From: JBGOUV01 sp041477815
Lineage (GTDB): Bacteria > Acidobacteriota > Terriglobia > Bryobacterales > JACQDG01
NCBI GenBank assembly: GCA_041477815.1
Contig: JBGOUV010000022.1
Span: forward strand, 1-31,072
Reading direction: 5' to 3'
DNA: 31,072 nucleotides
A program made the position numbers and the translations under genes. Under the pieces are notes generated by a model that had not been told where the DNA came from, did no database searches, and saw nothing but the letters and a program-made list of their open reading frames with translations. Shown here in pieces: positions 16,175 to 23,667 of the stretch (its first letter is position 1; every line of letters begins with the position of its first letter).

Positions 16175-17853
16175 TTCCACACCAGCTCGAGCGATAGGTC
16201 GGTGTCGTAAAGGAAGCGGGTTCGCAGATGACCGGAGAGCTCTTGTTCGAGGACCCGGCCCTCGGCGGGAGGATCGAGGAATTCTTCCTTGTCGACCAGG
16301 CAGCGGACGCGCTGGACGCGGCGGAGGCCGGTCTCAGTGCGGTCCAGGCCCAGCGAGACGTCGGCGTCGAGGATGCGGCGGTCGAAGGCGCGGACGGCGG
16401 CGACCAGGTCCTGGCGGGTGACGATGCGGTCGCGCGACAGGATGGCGGTAGCGAAGCGGGCCTGGGCCTGCTGGAAGCCTTCCGTATCGTTCCCCCCGGC
16501 GGCGGCGGTGGGGTTGGAAACCCGCACTGCGGAAGCGCGTTTCAGAAATCCTTGGACCTTGCCGGGGCCCACCGAGTTGGCCAGGGCGCCCGAGGACACC
16601 CACAACCGGAGGTTGGCGTAGGACTCGGGGCGGTCGTCGGGATGGCGCGCGGGCCGAAGCTGGATGCGCCCGTTGTGGATGTTGTAACGGCCGACGTTCG
16701 GGTCGCTGGAGGGCTGGAATTCGGGGAGATACGCAGCCTTGGCCTCGCCGAAGATGGAGAGCGGGGCGACCAGGTACTTCGCCGTCCCCGCCTCGCGGCT
16801 GATAGGTATGGAGGTGCCGTGCTCCTCGAAGCGGACGGTTTCGTTGAAGCACTCGACGTTGGAGGCGCTCACCGCGTGCAGCCAGACGGAGGCGATGCCG
16901 GTATGGAGGTCGGCCACCCGCCGGGGGAAGGAGATGCGGAGCCAGGCGCGCGGCTGCTCGAAGACCTGCGGGGTAGCGCGGCCGAAGATCTTAGTGAGAG
17001 CCGGCTCCATGGCCTTCGGCATCTTGCAAACGAAGCGGCGCTCGGCGGGGACCTCGGGGAAGACGAAGCCACGTCCGGCGTAAAAGCCATCCGGCAGCTC
17101 GGGGACCTCGGCGTCGGACTCGCCGGCGGCAGCGGGGGCCTGCACGAGCCAATCCAGGGTCCGGATGCCGGCGTTGCGGCGGAGGGGGCGGAGGATACCT
17201 TGAGCGCCCATGGATCCGTCCGGGGACGCCAGGCACCAGGGCTCGTGCGGCAGGGCGCGGAGAATCGAGCCCGCGTCGGGACCCAGCTCGAAGAAGAACC
17301 CGAGGCGGCTGAGGTGCATCGCGGGCAGCTCTTCGAGGGCCAGAAAGAGCGCTGGGGTGGCGCCGAGGTTGATCTTGACCGGGTCGACGGCCGGGCGGGC
17401 GGCGGCGACGGCTTCCGGCATCTCGATGCCGGGCATAAGCTGCAGAGACCCGTCCTGATAGGTGGCGGCCAGGGCGAGACGCGCGCCCGAGGCGGCGATG
17501 GAGGCGTCGGTCGTGAAGGTGAGGCGCTCGCCGGACTGGGCTTCGCCGAGCAGCTCGGTGCCGGCGTCGATCAGCTCGGAGTCGCGATCGACCAGGAAGC
17601 GGACGATGGTCTGGGAGGCGCGGGCGGCGCGGCGCTCAATGCCCAGGCCGGCGATCAGCTCGTCGAGCAGGGCCAGGCGGATGCGCTCGGTGTCGGAGTA
17701 GAGCGTCTCGAGCTGGCCGGCGAAGGTGCGGAAGATGACGGCGAGGACCGGATCGGCGGTTTCGGCCGAGATGCCGAAGTCCTTCAGACGGCGGCGAAAG
17801 TCGTCGCGAAGCTTCTTGTCGATCTCGACGGCGGTGGCGCGAGCGTAAGCCAT
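16171..17853 (-). CDS. tssF: Type VI secretion baseplate protein TssF
   Basis: A protein of 560 residues, the main wedge component of the T6SS baseplate, homologous to phage gp6. N-terminal family features are the helix AETADPVLAVIFRTFAGQLE, with ERIRLALLDEL after it. RDRIVTRQDLVAAVRAFDRR in the C-terminal part is the conserved TssF/gp6 segment. Length is close to the usual 580-620. The ATG directly follows the tssE stop (TAAATG), and its 3' end overlaps tssG, so tssE, tssF and tssG should be made together, as expected for one wedge complex. Confidence 0.88.
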   Translation of the reverse strand: MAYARATAVEIDKKLRDDFRRRLKDFGISAETADPVLAVIFRTFAGQLETLYSDTERIRLALLDELIAGLGIERRAARASQTIVRFLVDRDSELIDAGTELLGEAQSGERLTFTTDASIAASGARLALAATYQDGSLQLMPGIEMPEAVAAARPAVDPVKINLGATPALFLALEELPAMHLSRLGFFFELGPDAGSILRALPHEPWCLASPDGSMGAQGILRPLRRNAGIRTLDWLVQAPAAAGESDAEVPELPDGFYAGRGFVFPEVPAERRFVCKMPKAMEPALTKIFGRATPQVFEQPRAWLRISFPRRVADLHTGIASVWLHAVSASNVECFNETVRFEEHGTSIPISREAGTAKYLVAPLSIFGEAKAAYLPEFQPSSDPNVGRYNIHNGRIQLRPARHPDDRPESYANLRLWVSSGALANSVGPGKVQGFLKRASAVRVSNPTAAAGGNDTEGFQQAQARFATAILSRDRIVTRQDLVAAVRAFDRRILDADVSLGLDRTETGLRRVQRVRCLVDKEEFLDPPAEGRVLEQELSGHLRTRFLYDTDLSLELVWK

Positions 17854-18201
17854 TTACACCTGCAGGGTGACGGTGTCGCCGCTGGGATCGGTGGAGGCCA
17901 GGGTCACGACGTAGGAATCTATGTCCCGGTTGGGGTGGGGCTCGGTGGTGATGGACTGCACCTTGTAGTGGGTGATGCCCAGGTCCTCTAAAGCGCGATT
18001 GATTTCCTGGACGGCCAGCTTGGGGCCGTCGGGCTTCATGCGCGCCTGCTCGAACAGGTCGCGGATGCCGAAGTGGGAGCTGCCGGCCCAAGCGCCGTGG
18101 GGCGTGGTGGCCATCACGCGCACTAATGCCAGAATCGCCTCGGGTTCTTCGCAACGGCGCAGGAAGGCGTTGTCGAGGCGAAGGGGAAAGGAAATGAACA
18201 T
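17854..18201 (-). CDS. tssE: Type VI secretion baseplate protein TssE (gp25-like)
   Basis: A protein of 115 residues, slightly short for the gp25/TssE family (about 130-150). It shows ILALVRVMATTPHGAW and FGIRDLFEQAR, then a helix IQ/INRALEDLG-type segment, and a C-terminal strand pair (DIDSYVVTLAS and DTVTLQV), which fits the gp25 fold. TssE joins the first sheath ring to the baseplate. The frame is open far upstream, but those codons run through the 70-bp tandem repeat, so the ATG at 18201 is the right start. No clear ribosome-binding site precedes it. The long repeat just upstream separates it from hcp. Confidence 0.72.
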   Translation of the reverse strand: MFISFPLRLDNAFLRRCEEPEAILALVRVMATTPHGAWAGSSHFGIRDLFEQARMKPDGPKLAVQEINRALEDLGITHYKVQSITTEPHPNRDIDSYVVTLASTDPSGDTVTLQV

Positions 18202-18210
18202 GGGCGCGGG

Positions 18211-18350
18211 TTGGGTGTGGGGTGATGGGTAATGGGTGATGGGGGAGGCCAGCACCCAACGCCCAACACCCACGACCCGACTGGGTATGGGGTGATGGGT
18301 AATGGGTGATGGGGGAGGCCAACACCCACGACCCAAGACCCACGACCCGA
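18211..18350. repeat. Two tandem copies of a 70-bp G-rich/C-rich unit
   Basis: Copy 1 is 18211-18280 and copy 2 is 18281-18350, differing at about 7 of 70 positions. Each unit begins with G-triplets at roughly 7-bp spacing (GGGTGAT, GGGTAAT, GGGTGAT) and ends with C-triplets at the same spacing (CCCAAC-type). Each can therefore fold back as an imperfect hairpin, and the G-rich half could form a quadruplex. The array fills the gap between the hcp stop at 18351 and the tssE start. Confidence 0.92.
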
Positions 18351-18812
18351 TTAGTTGCTCATCGTGATCTCTTTGAAGTTCGCCTGGTTGATGGCGGGCT
18401 CCAGATCCAGAATGAGGATGTGATTGATGGTGGAGGTGGGGTCGGCCGAGGGACCGCCGGTCTGGGGCGAGGCCATCGGCAACGGGTTGGAGGTCTCGAA
18501 GCGGCTGACCCACCCCTTGAAGCTGTACGAGCACAGGGCGTCCTCGTGGGAGTCGTCCTTCCAGAACTCGATCTTCACGTCCTTGATCTTTTCGCGGGTA
18601 ACGACGTTGGAGAGGTCGAACAGTTTCTTGAGGGCGGAGTGGGGGAGGTTGGTGTCGTCGTGGAAATCGATCCATACCCGGATGGTGGTAGTGAGGCTCC
18701 CCATCTCGGGCATGCCCGCCCGGTCCTTCATGGTATTGAAGATGACCTGGGTGGAAATGGCGTCGAACTTGGTGCCATCGACGGTAACGGTGCTGCGATA
18801 GGGTGCGGCCAT
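18351..18812 (-). CDS. hcp: Type VI secretion tube protein Hcp (TssD)
   Basis: A protein of 153 residues, the building block of the inner tube that is propelled out of the cell. Short N-terminal strands (STVTVDGTKFDAIS), a central GSLTTTIRVWIDFHDD strand pair and KIEFWKDDS followed by YSFKGWVSRFE fit the Hcp/TssD beta-barrel, closer to the TssD type of Bacteroidetes than to proteobacterial Hcp1. The assignment uses both this and position after tssB-tssC. It has a strong ribosome-binding site, and the stop is directly followed by the tandem hairpin array, which could stabilise its mRNA end. Both fit the high output expected of a tube protein. Confidence 0.82.
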   Translation of the reverse strand: MAAPYRSTVTVDGTKFDAISTQVIFNTMKDRAGMPEMGSLTTTIRVWIDFHDDTNLPHSALKKLFDLSNVVTREKIKDVKIEFWKDDSHEDALCSYSFKGWVSRFETSNPLPMASPQTGGPSADPTSTINHILILDLEPAINQANFKEITMSN

Positions 18813-18820
18813 GGCTGTTT

Positions 18821-18826
18821 CTCCTT
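18821..18826 (-). promoter_or_regulatory. Strong ribosome-binding site of hcp
   Basis: AAGGAG on the minus strand lies 8 nt before the hcp ATG at 18812, one of the best Shine-Dalgarno sites in the operon. Most coupled genes here have none, so hcp initiation looks boosted. Confidence 0.75.
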
Positions 18827-18833
18827 GTGAAGA

Positions 18834-19208
18834 TTACTTGAAACCGAACAGCTTTCGGAACTTGGCAAAAACGGCTCCCACCACGCCGGGTGCGGCAGGC
18901 GGGGCTGTTGCGGGAGCAGGGTCGGCGGCGGTGACAGGCAGGGCCTCGCCCGGCCCAGTCCTCTGGAGAGCTTCAAACTTCTGGCCGCCGCCTCCGCTGA
19001 CCTTGATTTCGGCGTTGCGTACGTATTCCTCCCGGGAAACCGCTTGGGGCGTGGGGCGGGAGGAACCCCGCGGGGAAAGGCTCAAGGGCTGGCCGGCGCC
19101 ACGACTGCCGGAACCATAGATTGACATGCCTTCGGAACGGCGGGCCTTGGCCTCGTCTTCGGCGTCGCGCGCCGCCGATCCGGCCTGGATTTTCCGTGGC
19201 AGTTCCAT
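18834..19208 (-). CDS. Small, mostly disordered protein between tssC and hcp
   Basis: A protein of 124 residues I do not recognise. The first 60 residues are charged and low in hydrophobics (MELPRKIQAGSAARDAEDEA, then Ser/Gly/Pro-rich). EEYVRNAEIKVSGGGGQKFEAL (about 60-82) may form one strand or helix. Residues about 85-108 are Ala/Pro-rich. The last 15 residues (VFAKFRKLFGFK at the end) make a basic amphipathic helix. The start at 19208 is chosen because GGAGGT lies just upstream; a GTG at 19214 would overlap that site. It sits where no standard T6SS gene is expected. It could be a sheath or tube chaperone, a cargo, or a target of the neighbouring conjugation module; all of these are guesses. 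Confidence 0.72.
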   Translation of the reverse strand: MELPRKIQAGSAARDAEDEAKARRSEGMSIYGSGSRGAGQPLSLSPRGSSRPTPQAVSREEYVRNAEIKVSGGGGQKFEALQRTGPGEALPVTAADPAPATAPPAAPGVVGAVFAKFRKLFGFK

Positions 19209-19234
19209 ATCCACCTCCCTCCCGCTGGGCGGGG

Positions 19235-20572
19235 TTACTTCTTTTCCTGACCGGGTTTCTTGAACTCGGGCACGTCGATCTTCAAGACGAAGGTCTCGGC
19301 GGGTCCGGTAGGCATCACGTTCAGGTTGATGTCGCAGATGCCCTGCATGCGCTTGTTGGAGTCCTTGTCCACGAACAGGTCGTAGCCGAGGATGGTGCCT
19401 TGCTCGACCTGCTCGTCGAGGAGACGCTTCAACGGCTTCTCGATCGACTCGTCCATGAACTCGCGGGTGAGCACCTGTCCGGCGACCTGCAGCAGGTAGT
19501 GGCGGCAGCAGCGCTCCAGGTAACGCAGAATGCGGTACGACGTGAAAAACTTGAGCACGCCGTAGGGGTCCTCGGCCTGGGTGCGGCAGCCGAAGAAGCA
19601 GAGATGGTTATCGGCGTCGCGGATGATGGGGATGAGCTGGCGCTCCATGGAGAGGTGCTCCATCTCGCCGATCAGGGGCTCCACGCGGCACTTCTCGGAC
19701 CCGCCGATCTGGCCGAAGCGCGAGCCAACCGGGCCCTGGGCGATGCCCTGGGCGTCATCGGCGCGGGCCACCGCGCCGGCGAAGACCAGCGAGGGCGGAC
19801 CGTAGAGGTCGTCGCCGCCGTCGATGCCTTTCTCGAACCAGTGGGCGGCGCGGAGCTGCAAGTAGCCCATGGTGATGACGTCGGCGGCGGCGCGGTCCTC
19901 GGGACGCTTCATGAACTCGTACTTGCCGCCGGGCAGGAAGTTGCGCTCCACGTTCTTGAAGGATTTTTCGTCGTCCAGGTCGCCGACCAGGAGCATGCCC
20001 CAGGCGTTGGCGATGTCCTCGAACTTCTCGCGGACCGGCTGCGGGATGTAGCCGGGGATGACCACGTTGCAGATGTCGTCGCGAAAGTTGAAGTTGTCGT
20101 TGCGCTTGACCACGAAGTTCTCGAACGCCGCCACCGACATGGAGAAGACGTCCTTCATGGCCTTGGCGTCGGCATTGAAGATGTACAGCTCCACCGGCTT
20201 GCGGACCTTGCCGTCGGGCACCTTGCTGTTCTCGAAGAACAGCATCAGCTCCCGGTAGCTGCGCTCCAGCGGCCGGATCTGCTGGAAGATCTGAGCCAGG
20301 AGCTGGTCGCGGATGCCTTCGGCCTTGTCAATCTGATCCTGGATTTTCTTGACGCTGGCCTCGTAGGAATCCTCGGGACTGAGGAGCTTCTCGAAGTCCA
20401 TGAGCTGGCCGAGGAAATCCCGGGCCGACTGCGGGGTGAAGATGCTGGAGATGTCGCGGCTCTCGTCGATCAGACCGGGATGCAGGTCGGCGAAAATGTC
20501 CTGGAGCAGCTCGCGGGCCGGGCTTTCGCCGAAAATTTCGGCGGTGGTGCGGGTGAGGACTTGGTCGGCCAT
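19235..20572 (-). CDS. tssC: Type VI secretion sheath large subunit TssC
   Basis: A protein of 445 residues, the large subunit of the contractile sheath that pairs with TssB. Sheath-like features include a helical N-terminus, LSMERQLIPIIRDADNHLCFFG in the middle, FFTSYRILRYLERCCRHYL and a C-terminal strand IDVPEFKK. It is somewhat shorter than the 490-500 residues of proteobacterial TssC, and divergent. The ATG overlaps the tssB stop by one base (TAATG), the coupling normal for the two sheath subunits. Identification rests on sequence flavour plus the tssB-tssC arrangement. Confidence 0.85.
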   Translation of the reverse strand: MADQVLTRTTAEIFGESPARELLQDIFADLHPGLIDESRDISSIFTPQSARDFLGQLMDFEKLLSPEDSYEASVKKIQDQIDKAEGIRDQLLAQIFQQIRPLERSYRELMLFFENSKVPDGKVRKPVELYIFNADAKAMKDVFSMSVAAFENFVVKRNDNFNFRDDICNVVIPGYIPQPVREKFEDIANAWGMLLVGDLDDEKSFKNVERNFLPGGKYEFMKRPEDRAAADVITMGYLQLRAAHWFEKGIDGGDDLYGPPSLVFAGAVARADDAQGIAQGPVGSRFGQIGGSEKCRVEPLIGEMEHLSMERQLIPIIRDADNHLCFFGCRTQAEDPYGVLKFFTSYRILRYLERCCRHYLLQVAGQVLTREFMDESIEKPLKRLLDEQVEQGTILGYDLFVDKDSNKRMQGICDINLNVMPTGPAETFVLKIDVPEFKKPGQEKK

Positions 20573-21078
20573 TAGGCTTTCCCTCCTTTGGAGGCGATGT
20601 TCTCGAGCGCGCCGCGCAGCTTACCGAGCGCGGCGATGATCTCCTGGCGCTGGTTGGGGCTGTTCCAGGCGCGGCGGACCGTGGGCAGCTTCCAGCGGTC
20701 CTTGAGCCGGTACACCAGGTCGATGTTGTTCTTCAGGTCGGCCAGGTCGTTGCGCAGGTAGGTGACGTTGCCGTCGGCGTCCTTTACTTCCTGGCGCTTC
20801 TGCAGGTTCTCAGGATCGAAGTCCTTGATGCTGCGGAAGCGGAGGTCGGCCTTGAACTCGGTCTCGTCGGGGCCGGCGTAGCCCTTGAAGTTGAGCTTCG
20901 GCTGGAACTTCTCGAAAGCATCCTGGGCGTTTTCAATCTTGGTGGGTTCTTCGTTCTCCGAGCCGACTTCCTGCCCGACGCGCTCGAGGCTCATGGGCAT
21001 CATGGCGGCGCAGGTGGAAGTGGGAACCTTGCGTACGGCCGGCGTAACACCTTTTCGGATTACTTTGACAAGCGGCAT
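20572..21078 (-). CDS. tssB: Type VI secretion sheath small subunit TssB
   Basis: A protein of 168 residues, normal size for TssB. After a divergent N-terminus it shows KLNFKGYAGPDETEFKADLRFRSIKDFDPENL, matching the conserved strand and the FDP element of the family, then a C-terminal helix pair (DLKNNIDLVYRLKDRW and QRQEIIAALGKLRGALENI) like the TssB helices that interlock with TssC. It has a near-perfect ribosome-binding site and is coupled to tssC. It lies 42 bp after the VWA gene, the first clear T6SS structural gene of the operon. Confidence 0.88.
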   Translation of the reverse strand: MPLVKVIRKGVTPAVRKVPTSTCAAMMPMSLERVGQEVGSENEEPTKIENAQDAFEKFQPKLNFKGYAGPDETEFKADLRFRSIKDFDPENLQKRQEVKDADGNVTYLRNDLADLKNNIDLVYRLKDRWKLPTVRRAWNSPNQRQEIIAALGKLRGALENIASKGGKA

Positions 21079-21090
21079 AGGGGTGGATTA

Positions 21091-21097
21091 CCTCCTT
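21091..21097 (-). promoter_or_regulatory. Near-consensus ribosome-binding site of tssB
   Basis: AAGGAGG followed by T on the minus strand lies about 12 nt before the tssB ATG at 21078. It suggests strong initiation at the sheath genes relative to the upstream FHA and VWA genes. Confidence 0.7.
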
Positions 21098-21120
21098 GCT
21101 ATTTTACTCCTGTTTGGCGG

Positions 21121-22647
21121 TTACTCGTCTCTGGACCTCCTGCCTTCCAGGCGAGTGCGGGTACCCATGTCTGGACGGGGGCGGACGATGGTGGGGTCGG
21201 CGGCGCCGCGCTCGGGTATGCTGCGGTGGCCGGTCGGCGCGGTGAAGCCGGGCGGGGTGGTGCGGGTGGCGCCGGGGGGGCCGCCCGAGGGGCCGGTGGA
21301 CCGGCGCGAAACCATGGTCTGGCCGCCGGACCACTTGCGCCCGGAGGCCCGCACCGGCATGTCGCCAATATACTGATCCGGCCAAGCCAGGCGCGGGATC
21401 CAGAACCACAAGATCAGAATGGTGACCCCCACCGAGACAAAGACCAGCAGGGGACGCACGATGGTCCACCAGTCGGATTCCGTATCCCGGACATCGGGGC
21501 GGCTGATTTCCTTCAGCTCCCGGCCGTCGCAATTGCCCTCGAACAGGGGCAGGCCTATCTGGGGCGCAGACCACATCGCCTCGTTGGACGGGATCTCCTG
21601 GCCGGACGGCAGTTTGAGGGTCATGTTGACGCGGATGGTTCGGCCGGCCAGGGAAGCGCGGTCCTTCCAAGGGGATTTGAAGGTGGCCTGGATGCGATTC
21701 ACCAGGAGCTTGCGGGCGAACGAGAAGACCCCCTTGAGGCTTTCGGAGTCGGAAACCAGGTGGAACTGGGTGCCGAGCTGCTTCATGGCGGCCTCGTCGA
21801 TCGACTTGCTGTCGCCCAGGCCCACGGCGATCACCTGCAGGCCGGAGGCCTTCACTTTCCTGGCCACCGCCTGAAGTCCTTCCGGGCCGGTTAGCAATCC
21901 CGTATCGTCGCCGCGCTGGATGTCGTTCTTGCCGTCGGTCAGCAGGATCATCAGGACTTCGGGCGAGCCCTGGGCGCGGGCCAACTGCTCGGCCATCACG
22001 TCGAGTCCGGTGTCCACCGCGGAGTAGAGGGCGGTGTTGCCATTGGAAGGCGGGACCGGGAGGGTGTGAACCTGGCGGCGGGCTTCTTCGGCGGTGGACG
22101 CGAAGACGGCGCCGCGGATGCGCGGGATCACGTTGTGGCTCTCGAAGGGCACCACGGCCACGCGGTCAGCGCCGCTTTCGAAGCCTTCCAGGAACTGCAG
22201 GGCGGCGGCTTTGGCGGCGGCGTAGCGGGACTGGCCGTTGCCCATCAGTTGGTTCATGCTGCCGCTCACGTCGATGACCACCAGGGCCAGCCGGCTGCGA
22301 ACACTGGCGCCGGGGCCGCCAGCGGCGGTCGCGTAAAACGGCGTGATTTCCACCTGATCGGCCTGGACGGTGAGGCTCTTGGCCAGTTGGGCCGGCAGAG
22401 CGGGGGAAAAGGGGTTGCCCTGGGCGTCCAGAATATTGGCCTTCAGGCGGAAACACGGGACCGAGGAAGAGGAGGAAGAGGGAGAGCAGTCCACCAGCCG
22501 GACCTTGTCAAAGAAGACCAGCCGCGCGTTTTGGGCCACGCCCGGCACCGCCCAGCATAGGACCAGGAGGCACCACCGAGCCGCGACCGTAAGGCAGCGG
22601 TGGGCCCGCCATAACCGTTCATCCGGCGGTGGTGCGTATTCTGACAC
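21121..22647 (-). CDS. Exported VWA-domain protein with C-terminal membrane anchor
   Basis: A protein of 508 residues. A signal-like segment lies at about 21-39 (VAARWCLLVLCWAVPGV). A Ser run (about 55-62) leads to a strand domain, then a von Willebrand A domain at about 120-315 with a full metal site: Asp126-x-Ser128-x-Ser130, Thr205 and Asp238 (LLTDGKND). A beta domain follows, then one transmembrane helix at about 393-417 and a cytoplasmic tail of about 90 residues rich in Gly, Pro, Arg and Thr. The start is the GTG at 22647, overlapping the FHA stop (TAGTG) with AGGAGGA upstream. This topology puts the VWA domain outside the cytoplasmic membrane, so it may be a periplasmic adhesion or assembly partner for the secretion machine. 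VWA proteins are not standard T6SS parts. Confidence 0.86.
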   Translation of the reverse strand: MSEYAPPPDERLWRAHRCLTVAARWCLLVLCWAVPGVAQNARLVFFDKVRLVDCSPSSSSSSVPCFRLKANILDAQGNPFSPALPAQLAKSLTVQADQVEITPFYATAAGGPGASVRSRLALVVIDVSGSMNQLMGNGQSRYAAAKAAALQFLEGFESGADRVAVVPFESHNVIPRIRGAVFASTAEEARRQVHTLPVPPSNGNTALYSAVDTGLDVMAEQLARAQGSPEVLMILLTDGKNDIQRGDDTGLLTGPEGLQAVARKVKASGLQVIAVGLGDSKSIDEAAMKQLGTQFHLVSDSESLKGVFSFARKLLVNRIQATFKSPWKDRASLAGRTIRVNMTLKLPSGQEIPSNEAMWSAPQIGLPLFEGNCDGRELKEISRPDVRDTESDWWTIVRPLLVFVSVGVTILILWFWIPRLAWPDQYIGDMPVRASGRKWSGGQTMVSRRSTGPSGGPPGATRTTPPGFTAPTGHRSIPERGAADPTIVRPRPDMGTRTRLEGRRSRDE

Positions 22648-23597
22648 TAGCCCGACTTCCTCCTCGTAACGAACCGGAGCGCCGTCCGGCCAATCAGGAT
22701 ATCGTCGGAATCGCGCAGTTGATGGCTGGTGGTGACGGTCTTCCCTCCGACTTTCAACACAAACTTGGCCAAGCCGGCGGGACCCGAGGCGTCGGGATGC
22801 CGGGCGATGTAGAAGGCCCCCTCGCGGCCGAACAGGGTGGCGTGGCGAGCGCCGATCGCGGCGTCGGGGATGAAGATCTCCACGTCGGGCCGGTAGCGGG
22901 TCTTGCTCAGATCCTGGGATTGGCTGCCGATCGTATAGGAATCTCCTTGCTGCAATTCCCATTCTTTGTGCGACGCGCCAAACTTGCTTTGAGCCCGCGC
23001 GTCCCCGCTGCTGATAAATTGTAGCACGCCGTCGCGCAGCAGGATGGGGGCGAGGGTGATGCCGAAAGTGATGCCTACGCCGGTCAGGACGAAGCTCAGG
23101 GCCTGGGAAAGATCCGGGATGCGGCTCCCCAGTCCGGCGAAAAGCAGTCCCCCCAGGGCCCCGCCCAGCAGTCCTCCGGCGAACGCATGCGCCGCCCGCG
23201 CGCTGTTCACGGTAACCCAGCGGAGTCCCACGCCCAGTCCGATCAGGGAGCCGGCCAGCATCCAGACGATCACGCGGGTCAGGATGGGGGCCTGGGTCTG
23301 GAGATTGTTGGTGATAGGGACCTGGATGAGCCCTGCCACCAGTCCGGCGAACAGGCCGATCAGCGTTCCGGAAATCACCCACCGCGGCATCACCCGGCTC
23401 CCCGACCAGCGATCGGTGAAGGCCACGCTCATGCCGCCGATGAACGCGCCCAGGATGGTGGCCGAAATGAGGTCGGGCAGCCACGGCATGTCCGAAGAGG
23501 AAAGGGCAATCGAGATCAGGGCTACCAGACCCCAGGAGAACAGTCCCGCCAGACTGCCTACCAGCGACATGAAGTAGAGGGTCTGATACAGGCTCAT
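22647..23597 (-). CDS. Polytopic membrane protein with C-terminal FHA domain
   Basis: A protein of 316 residues with about six transmembrane segments in residues 8-190 (Gly- and Ala-rich helices) and a cytoplasmic FHA domain at about 210-312 ending in DSDDILIGRTALRF. FHA domains bind phosphothreonine peptides and control some T6SSs through Fha1 and the PpkA kinase. Here two hallmark residues differ: the Arg of the IGR turn is Ser225 (TIGSQS) and the Ser of the SxxH motif is Gly249 (IGARHA), so phosphate binding may be weak or lost. It is the first gene of the T6SS operon, divergent from the E1 gene. No kinase or phosphatase is in the window. It may stand in for the missing membrane complex; that is inference. 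Confidence 0.85.
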   Translation of the reverse strand: MSLYQTLYFMSLVGSLAGLFSWGLVALISIALSSSDMPWLPDLISATILGAFIGGMSVAFTDRWSGSRVMPRWVISGTLIGLFAGLVAGLIQVPITNNLQTQAPILTRVIVWMLAGSLIGLGVGLRWVTVNSARAAHAFAGGLLGGALGGLLFAGLGSRIPDLSQALSFVLTGVGITFGITLAPILLRDGVLQFISSGDARAQSKFGASHKEWELQQGDSYTIGSQSQDLSKTRYRPDVEIFIPDAAIGARHATLFGREGAFYIARHPDASGPAGLAKFVLKVGGKTVTTSHQLRDSDDILIGRTALRFVTRRKSG

Positions 23598-23622
23598 AGG
23601 CCGACGAGATGCAGCGGTGAGC

Positions 23623-23660
23623 CAGTATAACATCGGATCGTTGCTAGTAGGTGCTAGAAT
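23623..23660. promoter_or_regulatory. Divergent promoter region between the T6SS operon and the ubiquitin-like module
   Basis: On the minus strand TATACT (23628 to 23623) is 25 nt before the FHA start. On the plus strand TAGAAT (23655-23660) is 7 nt before the preferred E1 start at 23668. The 70-bp gap is visibly more AT-rich than its surroundings. -35 boxes are poor, so activators or alternative sigma factors may be used. The shared gap favours joint regulation of both operons. Confidence 0.5.
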
Positions 23661-23667
23661 CGGGGCG

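Noticed and set aside
18211..18350. CRISPR array
   Set aside because: The two 70-bp units are adjacent with no unique spacers, and no cas gene is present.
10718..23597. Extracellular contractile injection system (phage-tail-like) instead of T6SS
   Set aside because: TssK and a ClpV-type ATPase belong to T6SS and are not expected in eCIS loci; no LysM, tape-measure or AAA-loader genes of eCIS type are seen.
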